From Vulcanimicrobiota bacterium (GTDB lineage Bacteria > Vulcanimicrobiota > Vulcanimicrobiia > Vulcanimicrobiales > Vulcanimicrobiaceae), in the NCBI GenBank assembly GCA_019245275.1, contig JAFARW010000191.1:1-5446 (forward strand): 5,446 nucleotides of DNA. The letters are read 5' to 3'. Below are positions 1 to 5,446 of the stretch, one piece after another. A model generated the notes under the pieces. That model had not been told where the DNA came from, searched no databases, and saw only the letters and a list, made by a program, of their open reading frames with translations. Each line of letters starts with the position of its first letter. The stretch's first letter is position 1. Position numbers and translations under genes: made by a program.

Positions 1-312
1 AGCGCCGATGCGACCTGCGCGGTCAGCTCCGTCACGATTGCGGCTCATGCTGAGAACCGGACTGCCGTTGCGAGCGGCGCCGATATGATTGAAAACCACT
101 TGTTTTCCGTCGACGACGACGAGACTTCGGAATTGCAATGCGCGCCGATGAAATACGCGCGATTCGAGTCGGTACATCCGAATGTGCCGCTCGTGATGGA
201 GCTGCTCGATGAGCTGGTCAAACAGATCGAGACCGGAAGCAGCGCTCTTCCGACGTTCGAGGACGCATTTCAGACGCAACGAGTTCTCGAATCGATCGGC
301 TACCGCGCGTAA
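1..312 (+). CDS. C-terminal fragment of a Gfo/Idh/MocA-like oxidoreductase (5' end outside window)
   Basis: The reading frame is open from base 1 and ends at TAA (310-312), giving 103 residues of a protein whose start lies to the left. The end of the protein, a helix with PTFEDAFQTQRVLESIGYR, resembles the C-terminal helix of Gfo/Idh/MocA dehydrogenases, where a 'p..edg...qrvleai' pattern closes the sugar-binding domain. An upstream helix ending in LLDELVKQIETG fits the 'fidaI..g' stretch just before it. The Rossmann domain that would confirm the family is not in the window, so the substrate cannot be stated. An internal ATG at 85 exists, but the frame is open and protein-like before it, so it is not taken as the start. 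The gene converges on cinA and the two stop regions overlap by 13 bases. The family call is inference from a short match; the coding call is firmer. Confidence 0.6.
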   Translation, partial: SADATCAVSSVTIAAHAENRTAVASGADMIENHLFSVDDDETSELQCAPMKYARFESVHPNVPLVMELLDELVKQIETGSSALPTFEDAFQTQRVLESIGYRA

Positions 313-1547
313 AAGATCTTCCAGAGCAGGCCTAGTGCTGCAACGGTCGCGCGCACTTGAACGATCTCGCGCGAGCCGTGCAAGTGCAGCTGTAGCGTCT
401 CCACTCGTTCCGGATCTGCAACCGCTAACCAAACGAGGCCGACGGGCTTCTCCGGAGTGCCGCCATCGGGACCTGCGATTCCGGTCGTCGCGATCGCAAC
501 GTCCGCACCAAGGCGTTTGCGCACGCCTTGGGCCATCGCGGTAACGACCTCACCGCTAACGGCGCCAAATTGTGCGAGGAGTTCCTCCGGCACGCCAAGC
601 GCGTCAACCTTCACCACATTGTCGTACGAAACAACGCCGCCCAGAAATGTTTGCGACGCGCCGGCAACGCTCGTCAACCGGGCGGAAACTCGGCCTCCGG
701 TACAAGACTCCGCAACTGCCAGCGTTTTGTCATCTCGAACTAGCCGCTTAATCAAAACGCCCTCGAGAGTTTCGTCATCTGCGCCAAAGATGTAACCGTT
801 GAGCCGCGAGGCGATCGTTTTCTCGAGTGGAGCGATCAACGCGCGCCCCGCCGCTTGATCCTCGGCCTTAGCCATCAGCTTCACGTCACAGCGAAAGTCG
901 TGTGCGAGCACAGCGATCTTCGGATTCTCTTGTGATGCAAAGAGATCTGCGATCCGATGGTCGATCTCCGATTCCGCGATGCCGATTGTGTGTAGAATGC
1001 GCGTCGTGATCCGGCTTTTCAGCGAAAAGCGCTCTCGCAGCCACGGAATCAAATGGCCGTCGAGCATCGCACTCATCTCGTGCGGAACCCCGGGCATTGC
1101 GGCGACGAACTTGCCGCCCGCGGCAAAAGCGATGAAGCCGGCAGCGGTTCCGTTTGGATTCGGCAGCACCATCGCGCCGTGCGGCAACAGCGCTTGCTTA
1201 CGGTTGTTCTCGCGCATCTGTCGTCCCGTGCGCGAGAAGATGCGTTCGATTGCGTGAAGGACGTCTTCATTGAGCTCGACGTCGAGGCCGAGCGCATCGC
1301 AAATCGCTTCTTTCGTCATGTCGTCTATGGTGGGACCAAGTCCGCCGCACGTTATGACGCCGTCGGCGCGCTCGAGCGCAGCGGCGATTGCCGCCGCAAT
1401 CCGGTCGCGGTTATCGCCCACCTCATGCGTACCATAGACGTCCACGCCGTTCGTCGCTAATGCTTGCGCGATCCGCGGAGTGTTCGTATCGGTTAGTTGG
1501 CCTAGGAGCAGTTCCGTGCCGACGGCGATGATCTCACACTTCGGCAT
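300..1547 (-). CDS. cinA: CinA: COG1058 domain plus PncC-type nicotinamide-nucleotide amidase
   Basis: A full-length 415-residue CinA with both domains. Residues 1-170 form the molybdopterin-binding-like (COG1058) domain: EIIAVGTELLLGQ at the start, GGLGPTIDDMTKEA around 68-81, and MPGVPHEM at 151-158. Residues from about 255 form the PncC amidase domain: AVAESCTGGR with probable catalytic Ser281, Lys313 in YDNVVKVDALGV, and TTGIAGPDGGTPEKPVG at 354-370. In characterised members the C-terminal domain deamidates NMN to nicotinate mononucleotide and the N-terminal domain hydrolyses ADP-ribose; both recycle products of NAD breakdown. It is cytoplasmic. The ATG at 1547 places the conserved N-terminus directly, 15 bases after the stop of the siroheme gene, without a clear Shine-Dalgarno site, so reinitiation from the upstream gene is likely. 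Placement in an operon with nadE supports a pyridine-nucleotide salvage role rather than competence. It is the last gene of the block; no terminator hairpin is visible after it. Confidence 0.95.
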   Translation of the reverse strand: MPKCEIIAVGTELLLGQLTDTNTPRIAQALATNGVDVYGTHEVGDNRDRIAAAIAAALERADGVITCGGLGPTIDDMTKEAICDALGLDVELNEDVLHAIERIFSRTGRQMRENNRKQALLPHGAMVLPNPNGTAAGFIAFAAGGKFVAAMPGVPHEMSAMLDGHLIPWLRERFSLKSRITTRILHTIGIAESEIDHRIADLFASQENPKIAVLAHDFRCDVKLMAKAEDQAAGRALIAPLEKTIASRLNGYIFGADDETLEGVLIKRLVRDDKTLAVAESCTGGRVSARLTSVAGASQTFLGGVVSYDNVVKVDALGVPEELLAQFGAVSGEVVTAMAQGVRKRLGADVAIATTGIAGPDGGTPEKPVGLVWLAVADPERVETLQLHLHGSREIVQVRATVAALGLLWKIFYAR

Positions 1548-1562
1548 CGCGGCTGCTAGCTG

Positions 1563-2147
1563 CTATTCGATGATGCGCGGCAAGCGTGCGCGCTCCGCGT
1601 CGTCAAACCATCGCGGATAGCGCAAGACGACATCAAGCCCGAAGCCGCGCGCCGCGCCGATCATCGCGTCGCGCCGTTGCGCCGATTCAGTGTATCGTTT
1701 GCGGTTGCGGCGCTTGAGGGTCGCCTGGCACGAGATGAACCGGGCGAACGTGCCGTCAAGCGCTTTTTGAAGAGCATTCTTCATCAACTTTCCGACGCGC
1801 GGGGCGAGCCCGGCGGTCGAAATTGCCACACGCACCGGGCCGCCTTTGGCAATCGCTGCCATTGAAACAAAACCGAAGGCGGGCTGGTCGATGCAGCACA
1901 GTAAAAAATGTCGCTCGTCGGCGAGCGCTCTCAATCGCGCCGACAAAGCGGCGTCTTGCGGCGTGGAGATTACGAAGAACGCATCGCGCAGTTGTGAATC
2001 ATCAAGCGCGCCCGGGTTACGAATCCGCTCAACGGCCGCGCCGGATTCGCGCAATGCGCTTTCCTTCTGTTCCGCTTCGGCGTCGTCTCCGATGACAACA
2101 CACCGCCGCCCCTCCAAATTGAGACTGACGGGAAAGGGCACGTTCAT
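1563..2147 (-). CDS. sirC: Precorrin-2 dehydrogenase / sirohydrochlorin ferrochelatase-like protein (CysG N-terminal/SirC/Met8 family)
   Basis: A 194-residue protein matching the stand-alone N-terminal half of CysG. It begins FPVSLNLEGRRCVVIG, the usual 'P.f..L.gr.vlVvG' entry into the Rossmann fold. It continues with CCIDQPAFGFVSMAAIAKGG (the 'vdd...f..pa...rg' segment, with an Asp in the place of the family's catalytic Asp) and VAISTAGLAPRVGKLMKNAL (the 'iST.G.sP.la..lr' segment). The family oxidises precorrin-2 with NAD and inserts iron to make siroheme, in the cytoplasm. The glycine-rich loop is unusual: GDDAEAEQK replaces the normal GGG..A..K, so the dinucleotide site may be altered. The start is the ATG at 2147, which shares its A with the nadE stop (TGATG) and has GGTGGA six bases upstream. 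No uroporphyrinogen methyltransferase or other tetrapyrrole gene is in the window. The family call is good; the dehydrogenase activity is uncertain because of the loop. Confidence 0.82.
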   Translation of the reverse strand: MNVPFPVSLNLEGRRCVVIGDDAEAEQKESALRESGAAVERIRNPGALDDSQLRDAFFVISTPQDAALSARLRALADERHFLLCCIDQPAFGFVSMAAIAKGGPVRVAISTAGLAPRVGKLMKNALQKALDGTFARFISCQATLKRRNRKRYTESAQRRDAMIGAARGFGLDVVLRYPRWFDDAERARLPRIIE

Positions 2148-2998
2148 CAATAGTCCACCGGGCGGAGGTAGAATTCGTTGATTGCCGTGTTCGAGAGCAT
2201 AGCCGTCGTCGGCAAATGTCGCTTCCAGTGCGTGCTTTCGACTCGGCTGCGGACCAACTCGATTTCATCGTCACCGAAGCCGCGCTCCGCAAGTTGCGCA
2301 TCGTTATAGCCCAGCAGCATTTGCGAGAGAATCGCATCAGCGCGCGCATAGGTAATTCCGAGATCGCCTTCATCGGTTTGATTCGCTTCCAAATCCGCGC
2401 TCGGCGCCTTCTGGACGATCGGTTGCGGCACGCCGAGATAACGCGCCAATTCCCACACTTGTGTTTTGAAAAGATCACCCAGCGGATTGACGGGCGGCGA
2501 ATCGTCAGCGTGCCACGTAAAGTATCCGAGTAGCCGTTCCGTTTTGTTTCCGGTCCCAACCGGAAGCGCGTGCAATTTCGTCGACTGATCGAAGAGGACG
2601 AGCATCCGCATGCGCGCCATAACATTGCCGCGTCTGCGCCCATCGGCTTCCGGTTCAAACTGTAAGTAGCCGTCAACGGCATCACTGATGTCGACCGTGC
2701 GCGACTTTAGCCCCAGCGCATCGATCACGAGCTGCGCGTGCGTCAGACTGTCGGGGCTCGAGGTGCGATATGGCATTCGGATCGCGTAGACATTGTGTGG
2801 CCCAAGGGCTCGCGCACAGAGGTACGCCGTGACGGCTGAATCGACGCCGCCGCTCAACCCGACGACAGCGTGCTCGATCGCACGCCGCTCAATCAACTCA
2901 TCTTGTAAGAATGCTTCTAGCCAACTTACTGCAACCGACGCGTTGATCGTGGGCGCAAGCTCGTCGATGCCGGGCCGCGGTTCAATGACGGGCAACAT
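2147..2998 (-). CDS. nadE: NAD synthetase ATP-pyrophosphatase (ammonia-transferring) subunit NadE
   Basis: A 283-residue N-type ATP pyrophosphatase that adenylates nicotinate adenine dinucleotide and amidates it to NAD. Visible motifs: the PP-loop SGGVDS (49-54), RGNVMARMRM (123-132), GTGNKTE (148-154), GYFTWHADD (158-166), NPLGDLFKTQVWELARYLGV (171-190), and PSADLEANQTDEGDLGITYA (199-218). These cover the ATP and dinucleotide sites, so the enzyme looks intact. The length equals the synthetase domain alone; no glutaminase domain is attached. The start is taken as ATG 2998, 17 bases inside the preceding glutaminase gene, because homology begins soon after. The frame stays open upstream to 3106, but that stretch is read from the glutaminase gene in another frame and does not look like a domain. 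There is no strong Shine-Dalgarno site, so translation is probably coupled. The enzyme could use free ammonia, but the neighbour argues for glutamine as the nitrogen source. Confidence 0.95.
   Translation of the reverse strand: MLPVIEPRPGIDELAPTINASVAVSWLEAFLQDELIERRAIEHAVVGLSGGVDSAVTAYLCARALGPHNVYAIRMPYRTSSPDSLTHAQLVIDALGLKSRTVDISDAVDGYLQFEPEADGRRRGNVMARMRMLVLFDQSTKLHALPVGTGNKTERLLGYFTWHADDSPPVNPLGDLFKTQVWELARYLGVPQPIVQKAPSADLEANQTDEGDLGITYARADAILSQMLLGYNDAQLAERGFGDDEIELVRSRVESTHWKRHLPTTAMLSNTAINEFYLRPVDY
2154..2159 (-). promoter_or_regulatory. Ribosome binding site that decides the start of the siroheme gene
   Basis: On the minus strand GGTGGA lies six bases before the ATG at 2147, a good Shine-Dalgarno distance. 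The in-frame TTG one codon earlier (2150) would sit only three bases from it. This favours ATG 2147, in a TGATG stop-start junction with nadE. It is the clearest Shine-Dalgarno site in the operon. Confidence 0.6.
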
Positions 2999-3914
2999 CG
3001 AGCGTCCGTCGCGGGAGCGGGAGTTCATCATCAAGCAGCAAGTCCGGCAATGCAGCTGAAAGGTCGCCGAGCAGCGGAAGGCCTGCGCGCGCAACATCGA
3101 TTTCACCGAGATCGATCTTGGCCCGCAGAATGCACGGTCCGAGCGGCGGCGCCTGCACGACGATCTTTCCTCGCGGATCGATGATGCATGACGAACCGGT
3201 CATCCCTTTACCGCCTTCAAACCCCGTTAATCCAGCATAGAAAAGAAAGACGCCGTGCTCGCTTGCAGCGTTGCTAAGCAGCGATCGCCATACGGTGAGG
3301 CTTTCTAATTCATCGTTGTCGTGTGCCTCGACGCCGCGCCCGGGAGCCGCGCTTGGGACAACCAAACACCGCGCCCCTTTTATCGCCGCGATCGTCGGCA
3401 TGATCGAATGCCAGACGTCTTCGCAAATCAACAGGGCCATCGGTCCGAAGCGCGTCTTAAAGACGCCGAGCTTGCGGCCGCGCGACAAGAAGCGCTCTTC
3501 ATCGAAGACGCCGTACGTGGGCAGAAACATCTTGCGATGCACGTGCACGATCTTGTGACCGCGCGCACTTACCTCGAGGTAGATCGCGCTGTTGTAGTAC
3601 GTACCCGAATCGTTTTCGTAGAAGCCGGACGCGATATCAACGGCATTAGTCGCGCCGGTTTTGTTCCACGCATCGGCAAGATCGGCGGCGAATGCACTTG
3701 CGCTACGCGCCAAATCGTAGACCGCGCCTTCGAGAAAGTATCCCGAGAGCGCCGCCTCCGGAAGGACAATGAGATCCGGTGGATCTGCAGCGAGCTGCCC
3801 AAAGACTTCGCGCACGCCGGCTAAGTTGCGCTGGTAATCACCCTTGCGCGGCTTAACTTGAAGGATTGCGACATCGCACCGGCGCGACGCGCCCGTTTGA
3901 CGATCAGCCGACAC
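2982..3914 (-). CDS. Stand-alone nitrilase-fold glutaminase of the NAD-synthetase type
   Basis: A 310-residue carbon-nitrogen hydrolase with the full Glu-Lys-Cys triad: Glu53 in LIVLPEAALSGY, Lys128 in HRKMFLPTYGVFDEERFLS, and Cys164 in LLICEDVWHS. The 'LP.YGVFDE' and 'ICEDVW' forms are typical of the glutaminase domain of glutamine-dependent NAD synthetases rather than of other nitrilases such as carbamoylputrescine or omega-amidases. Its likely role is to release ammonia from glutamine and pass it to NadE, encoded directly downstream with a 17-base overlap. The only usable start is GTG 3914: an in-frame stop lies upstream at 3951-3953, and the conserved N-terminus (CDVAILQVKP) follows within about 13 codons. 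The start lies 11 bases inside the preceding gene and has no clear Shine-Dalgarno site. Commonly this domain and NadE form one polypeptide; here they are two genes in different frames. Complex formation with NadE is inferred from context. Confidence 0.9.
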   Translation of the reverse strand: MSADRQTGASRRCDVAILQVKPRKGDYQRNLAGVREVFGQLAADPPDLIVLPEAALSGYFLEGAVYDLARSASAFAADLADAWNKTGATNAVDIASGFYENDSGTYYNSAIYLEVSARGHKIVHVHRKMFLPTYGVFDEERFLSRGRKLGVFKTRFGPMALLICEDVWHSIMPTIAAIKGARCLVVPSAAPGRGVEAHDNDELESLTVWRSLLSNAASEHGVFLFYAGLTGFEGGKGMTGSSCIIDPRGKIVVQAPPLGPCILRAKIDLGEIDVARAGLPLLGDLSAALPDLLLDDELPLPRRTLDVARH

Positions 3915-5325
3915 TTTGAGCGCGCAACGGCTTCTCGATTTCCACTGCGCTCATCTTTTCGGCAATCTCTTCGGCAGGATAGAGCCAAATCTCGGCCATC
4001 GTCGGATGCAGATGCGGGATTTTTATCAGCTCAAATACTGTCGCCGAGTAGTTCATGGCCACTATCATTTCGTGGATAAGATCCGAACCGTGCGAGCCGA
4101 GTATCGCCGCACCTAAAATGCGGCCGGTATCCGCCGCAGCGAGCATTTTGACGAATCCCTTGGTCTTATTGATGCAGATTGCTTTACCGTGTTCGGCAAA
4201 GTCGTAAACGCCTTTGATGTACGAAACCCCGGTCGATTGCAAATCTCGCTCGGTGTCGCCCACGACCGCGACTTGCGGATCGCTGAAGACCGTATGCGTC
4301 TTGAAGAGGTGGTAGTCCGCCGGTTCGGCGGCATTGTGGACGGCATTGCGCGCCGCGATTTCACCTTGGTAGATTGCAACATGGACGAGCAAGAAGCGCC
4401 CCGTTGCATCTCCGACGGCGAAGATATGTGGGTTCTCGGTTCGCAGTGATTGATCGACTTCGATGCCGGTTTTCGGATGCGCGCGAACGCCGGCAAGGTG
4501 TAAATCCAGTCCGCCGATGTCCGGAACGCGTCCCAGCGCATAGAGAATTTCGTCGGCTTCGATCTCTTCGCGCGCACCATGATGCACGACGTGCGCCACT
4601 TTCTTGCCGTTACGCGGCGAAACACGTTCGATGAGGGTTTCGGTTCGCACGTCGATGCCTTCGTCGCGGAAGTAATCCGTCAAGGCATAGCCGAGGTCGT
4701 GGTCCTCGGCTGAAAGCAGGTGCCGGCTGCGCAGAACGATCGTCGTCTTCACGCCGAGGCGCGCGAAGAATTGACCGAGTTCCGAGCCAACATAACCCCC
4801 ACCGAGCACGACCATCGACTGCGGCAACTCGGTGAGCTCGAGCGCCATGTCGCTGTCGATGTAGCCGGTTTCGGCGAGGCCCGGCAAGACTGCCGGCGTG
4901 ATGATGCTGCCGGTCGCGATGATGAATTTTTGCGCCTCGACGATCGCATGGTCGCCGATTTGAAGCTGCGTGCGTGAGAGAAACTTTGCGCGTCCCTCGT
5001 AGAGGGGGAACTCTCGAATGCCGTCAACGCGAAACTGTGCAAAGCCCGCGATGATGTCTCGCTTCCGCCGCATGATGTGGGGGAAATCGATGCTGATCGG
5101 GCCTGCGTTGATGCCCAACTCAGAGGCATCGCGCACATCTTGGATGACGTCGCTGCTGGCAATCAATGTCTTGGAAGGCATGCAGCCGCGCAAAATGCAT
5201 AACCCGCCAAGCGGACCGTGATCGACGAGCGCGACATCCGCTCCAAGCGCGCGTGCAGTGCGCGCCGCCGCAAATCCACCGGATCCAGCGCCGACGATAA
5301 CGATGTCGTGCCGCGTAACATTCAT
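3904..5325 (-). CDS. Class I flavin-dependent disulfide oxidoreductase (dihydrolipoamide dehydrogenase-like)
   Basis: A 473-residue, full-length member of the pyridine nucleotide-disulfide oxidoreductase family. Domains in order: FAD Rossmann motif VGAGSGG (11-17); redox-active pair Cys43/Cys48 in GGLCILRGCMPSK; ATGS (137-140); NAD(P)-binding motif GGGYVGSELG (175-184); the second FAD contact VGDATG (304-309); and a C-terminal dimerisation domain ending in HLHPTMAE with the catalytic His440/Glu445 pair. It should transfer electrons between NAD(P)H and a disulfide substrate through FAD. After the second dinucleotide strand the sequence reads IVLRSRHLL, with Arg199 and Arg201 where NAD-specific lipoamide dehydrogenases usually carry an acidic residue; this hints at NADPH use. 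No 2-oxoacid dehydrogenase E1 or E2 genes are adjacent, so the lipoamide assignment is uncertain. It is not a typical mercuric reductase: there is no N-terminal metal-binding domain and no C-terminal cysteine pair. The start is ATG 5325; an in-frame stop lies upstream at 5371-5373. It is the first gene of the operon. Confidence 0.9.
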   Translation of the reverse strand: MNVTRHDIVIVGAGSGGFAAARTARALGADVALVDHGPLGGLCILRGCMPSKTLIASSDVIQDVRDASELGINAGPISIDFPHIMRRKRDIIAGFAQFRVDGIREFPLYEGRAKFLSRTQLQIGDHAIVEAQKFIIATGSIITPAVLPGLAETGYIDSDMALELTELPQSMVVLGGGYVGSELGQFFARLGVKTTIVLRSRHLLSAEDHDLGYALTDYFRDEGIDVRTETLIERVSPRNGKKVAHVVHHGAREEIEADEILYALGRVPDIGGLDLHLAGVRAHPKTGIEVDQSLRTENPHIFAVGDATGRFLLVHVAIYQGEIAARNAVHNAAEPADYHLFKTHTVFSDPQVAVVGDTERDLQSTGVSYIKGVYDFAEHGKAICINKTKGFVKMLAAADTGRILGAAILGSHGSDLIHEMIVAMNYSATVFELIKIPHLHPTMAEIWLYPAEEIAEKMSAVEIEKPLRAQSVG

Positions 5326-5387
5326 GTCAGTCGTAGTTTGCTGGCTACAAGGGAGCGGGGGCTTTTCCTTTTAAGTGTGCATCTCTC
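5326..5387. promoter_or_regulatory. Divergent intergenic region, probable promoter of the minus-strand operon
   Basis: Sixty-two bases separate the operon's first ATG from the likely GTG of a plus-strand gene, so both promoters should lie here or just inside the neighbour. The AT-richest element is CTTTTAAG at 5368-5375, which reads CTTAAAAG on the other strand and could serve as a -10-like element in either direction. For the minus strand, TTGCGC (5399-5394) lies at about -35 spacing from it, but the match to consensus is weak. A purine-rich run GGGAGCGGGGG (5351-5361) is too far from the plus-strand GTG to act as its ribosome site. No operator repeat or riboswitch is visible. Confidence 0.35.
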
Positions 5388-5446
5388 GTGTCTGCGCAAG
5401 CCGAACAACCCCGTCGCGACATTTATCGTTTCTTCGGCGTCGAGAC
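5388..5446 (+). CDS. Possible start of a divergent gene, perhaps a J-domain protein (truncated by window end)
   Basis: From GTG 5388 the frame stays open to the window edge, giving about 19 residues: an Ala/Gln/Glu-rich lead followed by RRDIYRFFGVE. This loosely resembles the first turn of a DnaJ J-domain ('d.Y.iLGV'), with Phe-Gly in place of Leu-Gly. The diagnostic HPD motif would lie beyond the window, so the family is only a suggestion. No other usable start is seen in frame after the TAG at 5334. There is no Shine-Dalgarno site close to the GTG; if the AT-rich element at 5368-5375 is its -10 box, the transcript would be nearly leaderless. Its position directly after a divergent spacer is the main support for a real gene. 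Confidence 0.35.
   Translation, partial: MSAQAEQPRRDIYRFFGVE

Noticed and set aside
1053..1460. 135-residue plus-strand frame opposite cinA
   Set aside because: It is antisense to a conserved gene, Arg/His-rich, with no motif or ribosome site.
2148..2150. TTG start for the siroheme gene
   Set aside because: It adds one residue and sits too close to the GGTGGA site; ATG 2147 is better placed.
2029..2685. 218-residue minus-strand frame across nadE and the siroheme gene
   Set aside because: Composition is Arg/Ser-rich without domains, and it lies over two recognised genes in another frame, so it is a shadow of GC-rich coding.
2999..3106. N-terminal extension of nadE to a start at 3106, or starts at 3031/3028
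   Set aside because: The extra 36 residues are Cys/Arg-rich, unlike any domain, and are read out of frame from the glutaminase gene. Conserved NadE sequence begins after ATG 2998.
3321..3824. 167-residue plus-strand frame opposite the glutaminase gene
   Set aside because: It is an antisense shadow of a conserved gene with no recognisable domain.
4113..4625. 170-residue minus-strand frame inside the flavin reductase gene
   Set aside because: It is fully contained in a strongly conserved gene, Arg/Ser-rich and without motifs.
3904..5325. Mercuric reductase identity
   Set aside because: There is no N-terminal heavy-metal domain, no C-terminal cysteine pair and no mer genes nearby.
1..5446. 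CRISPR array, insertion sequence, tRNA/rRNA, attachment site or origin
   Set aside because: No spaced direct repeats, terminal inverted repeats, transposase motifs or RNA-gene signatures were seen, and coding genes fill nearly all the window.

Overview
The window is GC-rich, densely coded bacterial chromosome with no mobile, phage, CRISPR or RNA-gene signal. Gene content and codon use look uniform. The style (tight overlaps, GTG start, weak or absent Shine-Dalgarno sites) suggests an uncultivated or environmental bacterium. I cannot assign a phylum from these genes; Eremiobacterota/WPS-2-like or Chloroflexota-like lineages are only a guess.

Layout. Positions 1-312 (+) hold the C-terminal end of a protein that resembles a Gfo/Idh/MocA-type oxidoreductase. 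It converges on, and overlaps by 13 bases, a five-gene minus-strand block that fills 300-5325. In transcription order this block contains: a class I flavin disulfide oxidoreductase (dihydrolipoamide dehydrogenase-like, 5325-3904); a stand-alone nitrilase-fold glutaminase of the NAD-synthetase type (3914-2982); the NAD synthetase ATPase domain, nadE (2998-2147); a precorrin-2 dehydrogenase/ferrochelatase-like protein (2147-1563); and cinA (1547-300). The junctions are overlaps of 11, 17 and 1 bases and a 15-base gap, so the five genes are almost certainly one operon with translational coupling. Upstream, 5326-5387 is a short divergent intergenic region, followed by the first codons of a probable plus-strand gene running off the window end.

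How the genes fit together. The clearest theme is pyridine-nucleotide metabolism. CinA carries both the N-terminal COG1058 domain and the C-terminal PncC-type NMN deamidase domain, which turns NMN into nicotinate mononucleotide. After adenylylation by NadD (not in the window), NadE converts the resulting nicotinate adenine dinucleotide to NAD, and the separate glutaminase would supply ammonia. The first gene is a FAD/NAD(P) enzyme and the fourth belongs to an NAD-dependent siroheme-pathway family, so they consume or bind the product rather than make it.

The most notable feature is that glutamine-dependent NAD synthetase, commonly a single two-domain protein, is here encoded as two genes overlapping by 17 bases in different reading frames, with both active sites apparently intact. 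The second is the altered glycine-rich loop in the siroheme enzyme. I see no convincing evidence for a wholly new system; the window is mostly core metabolism in an informative arrangement.
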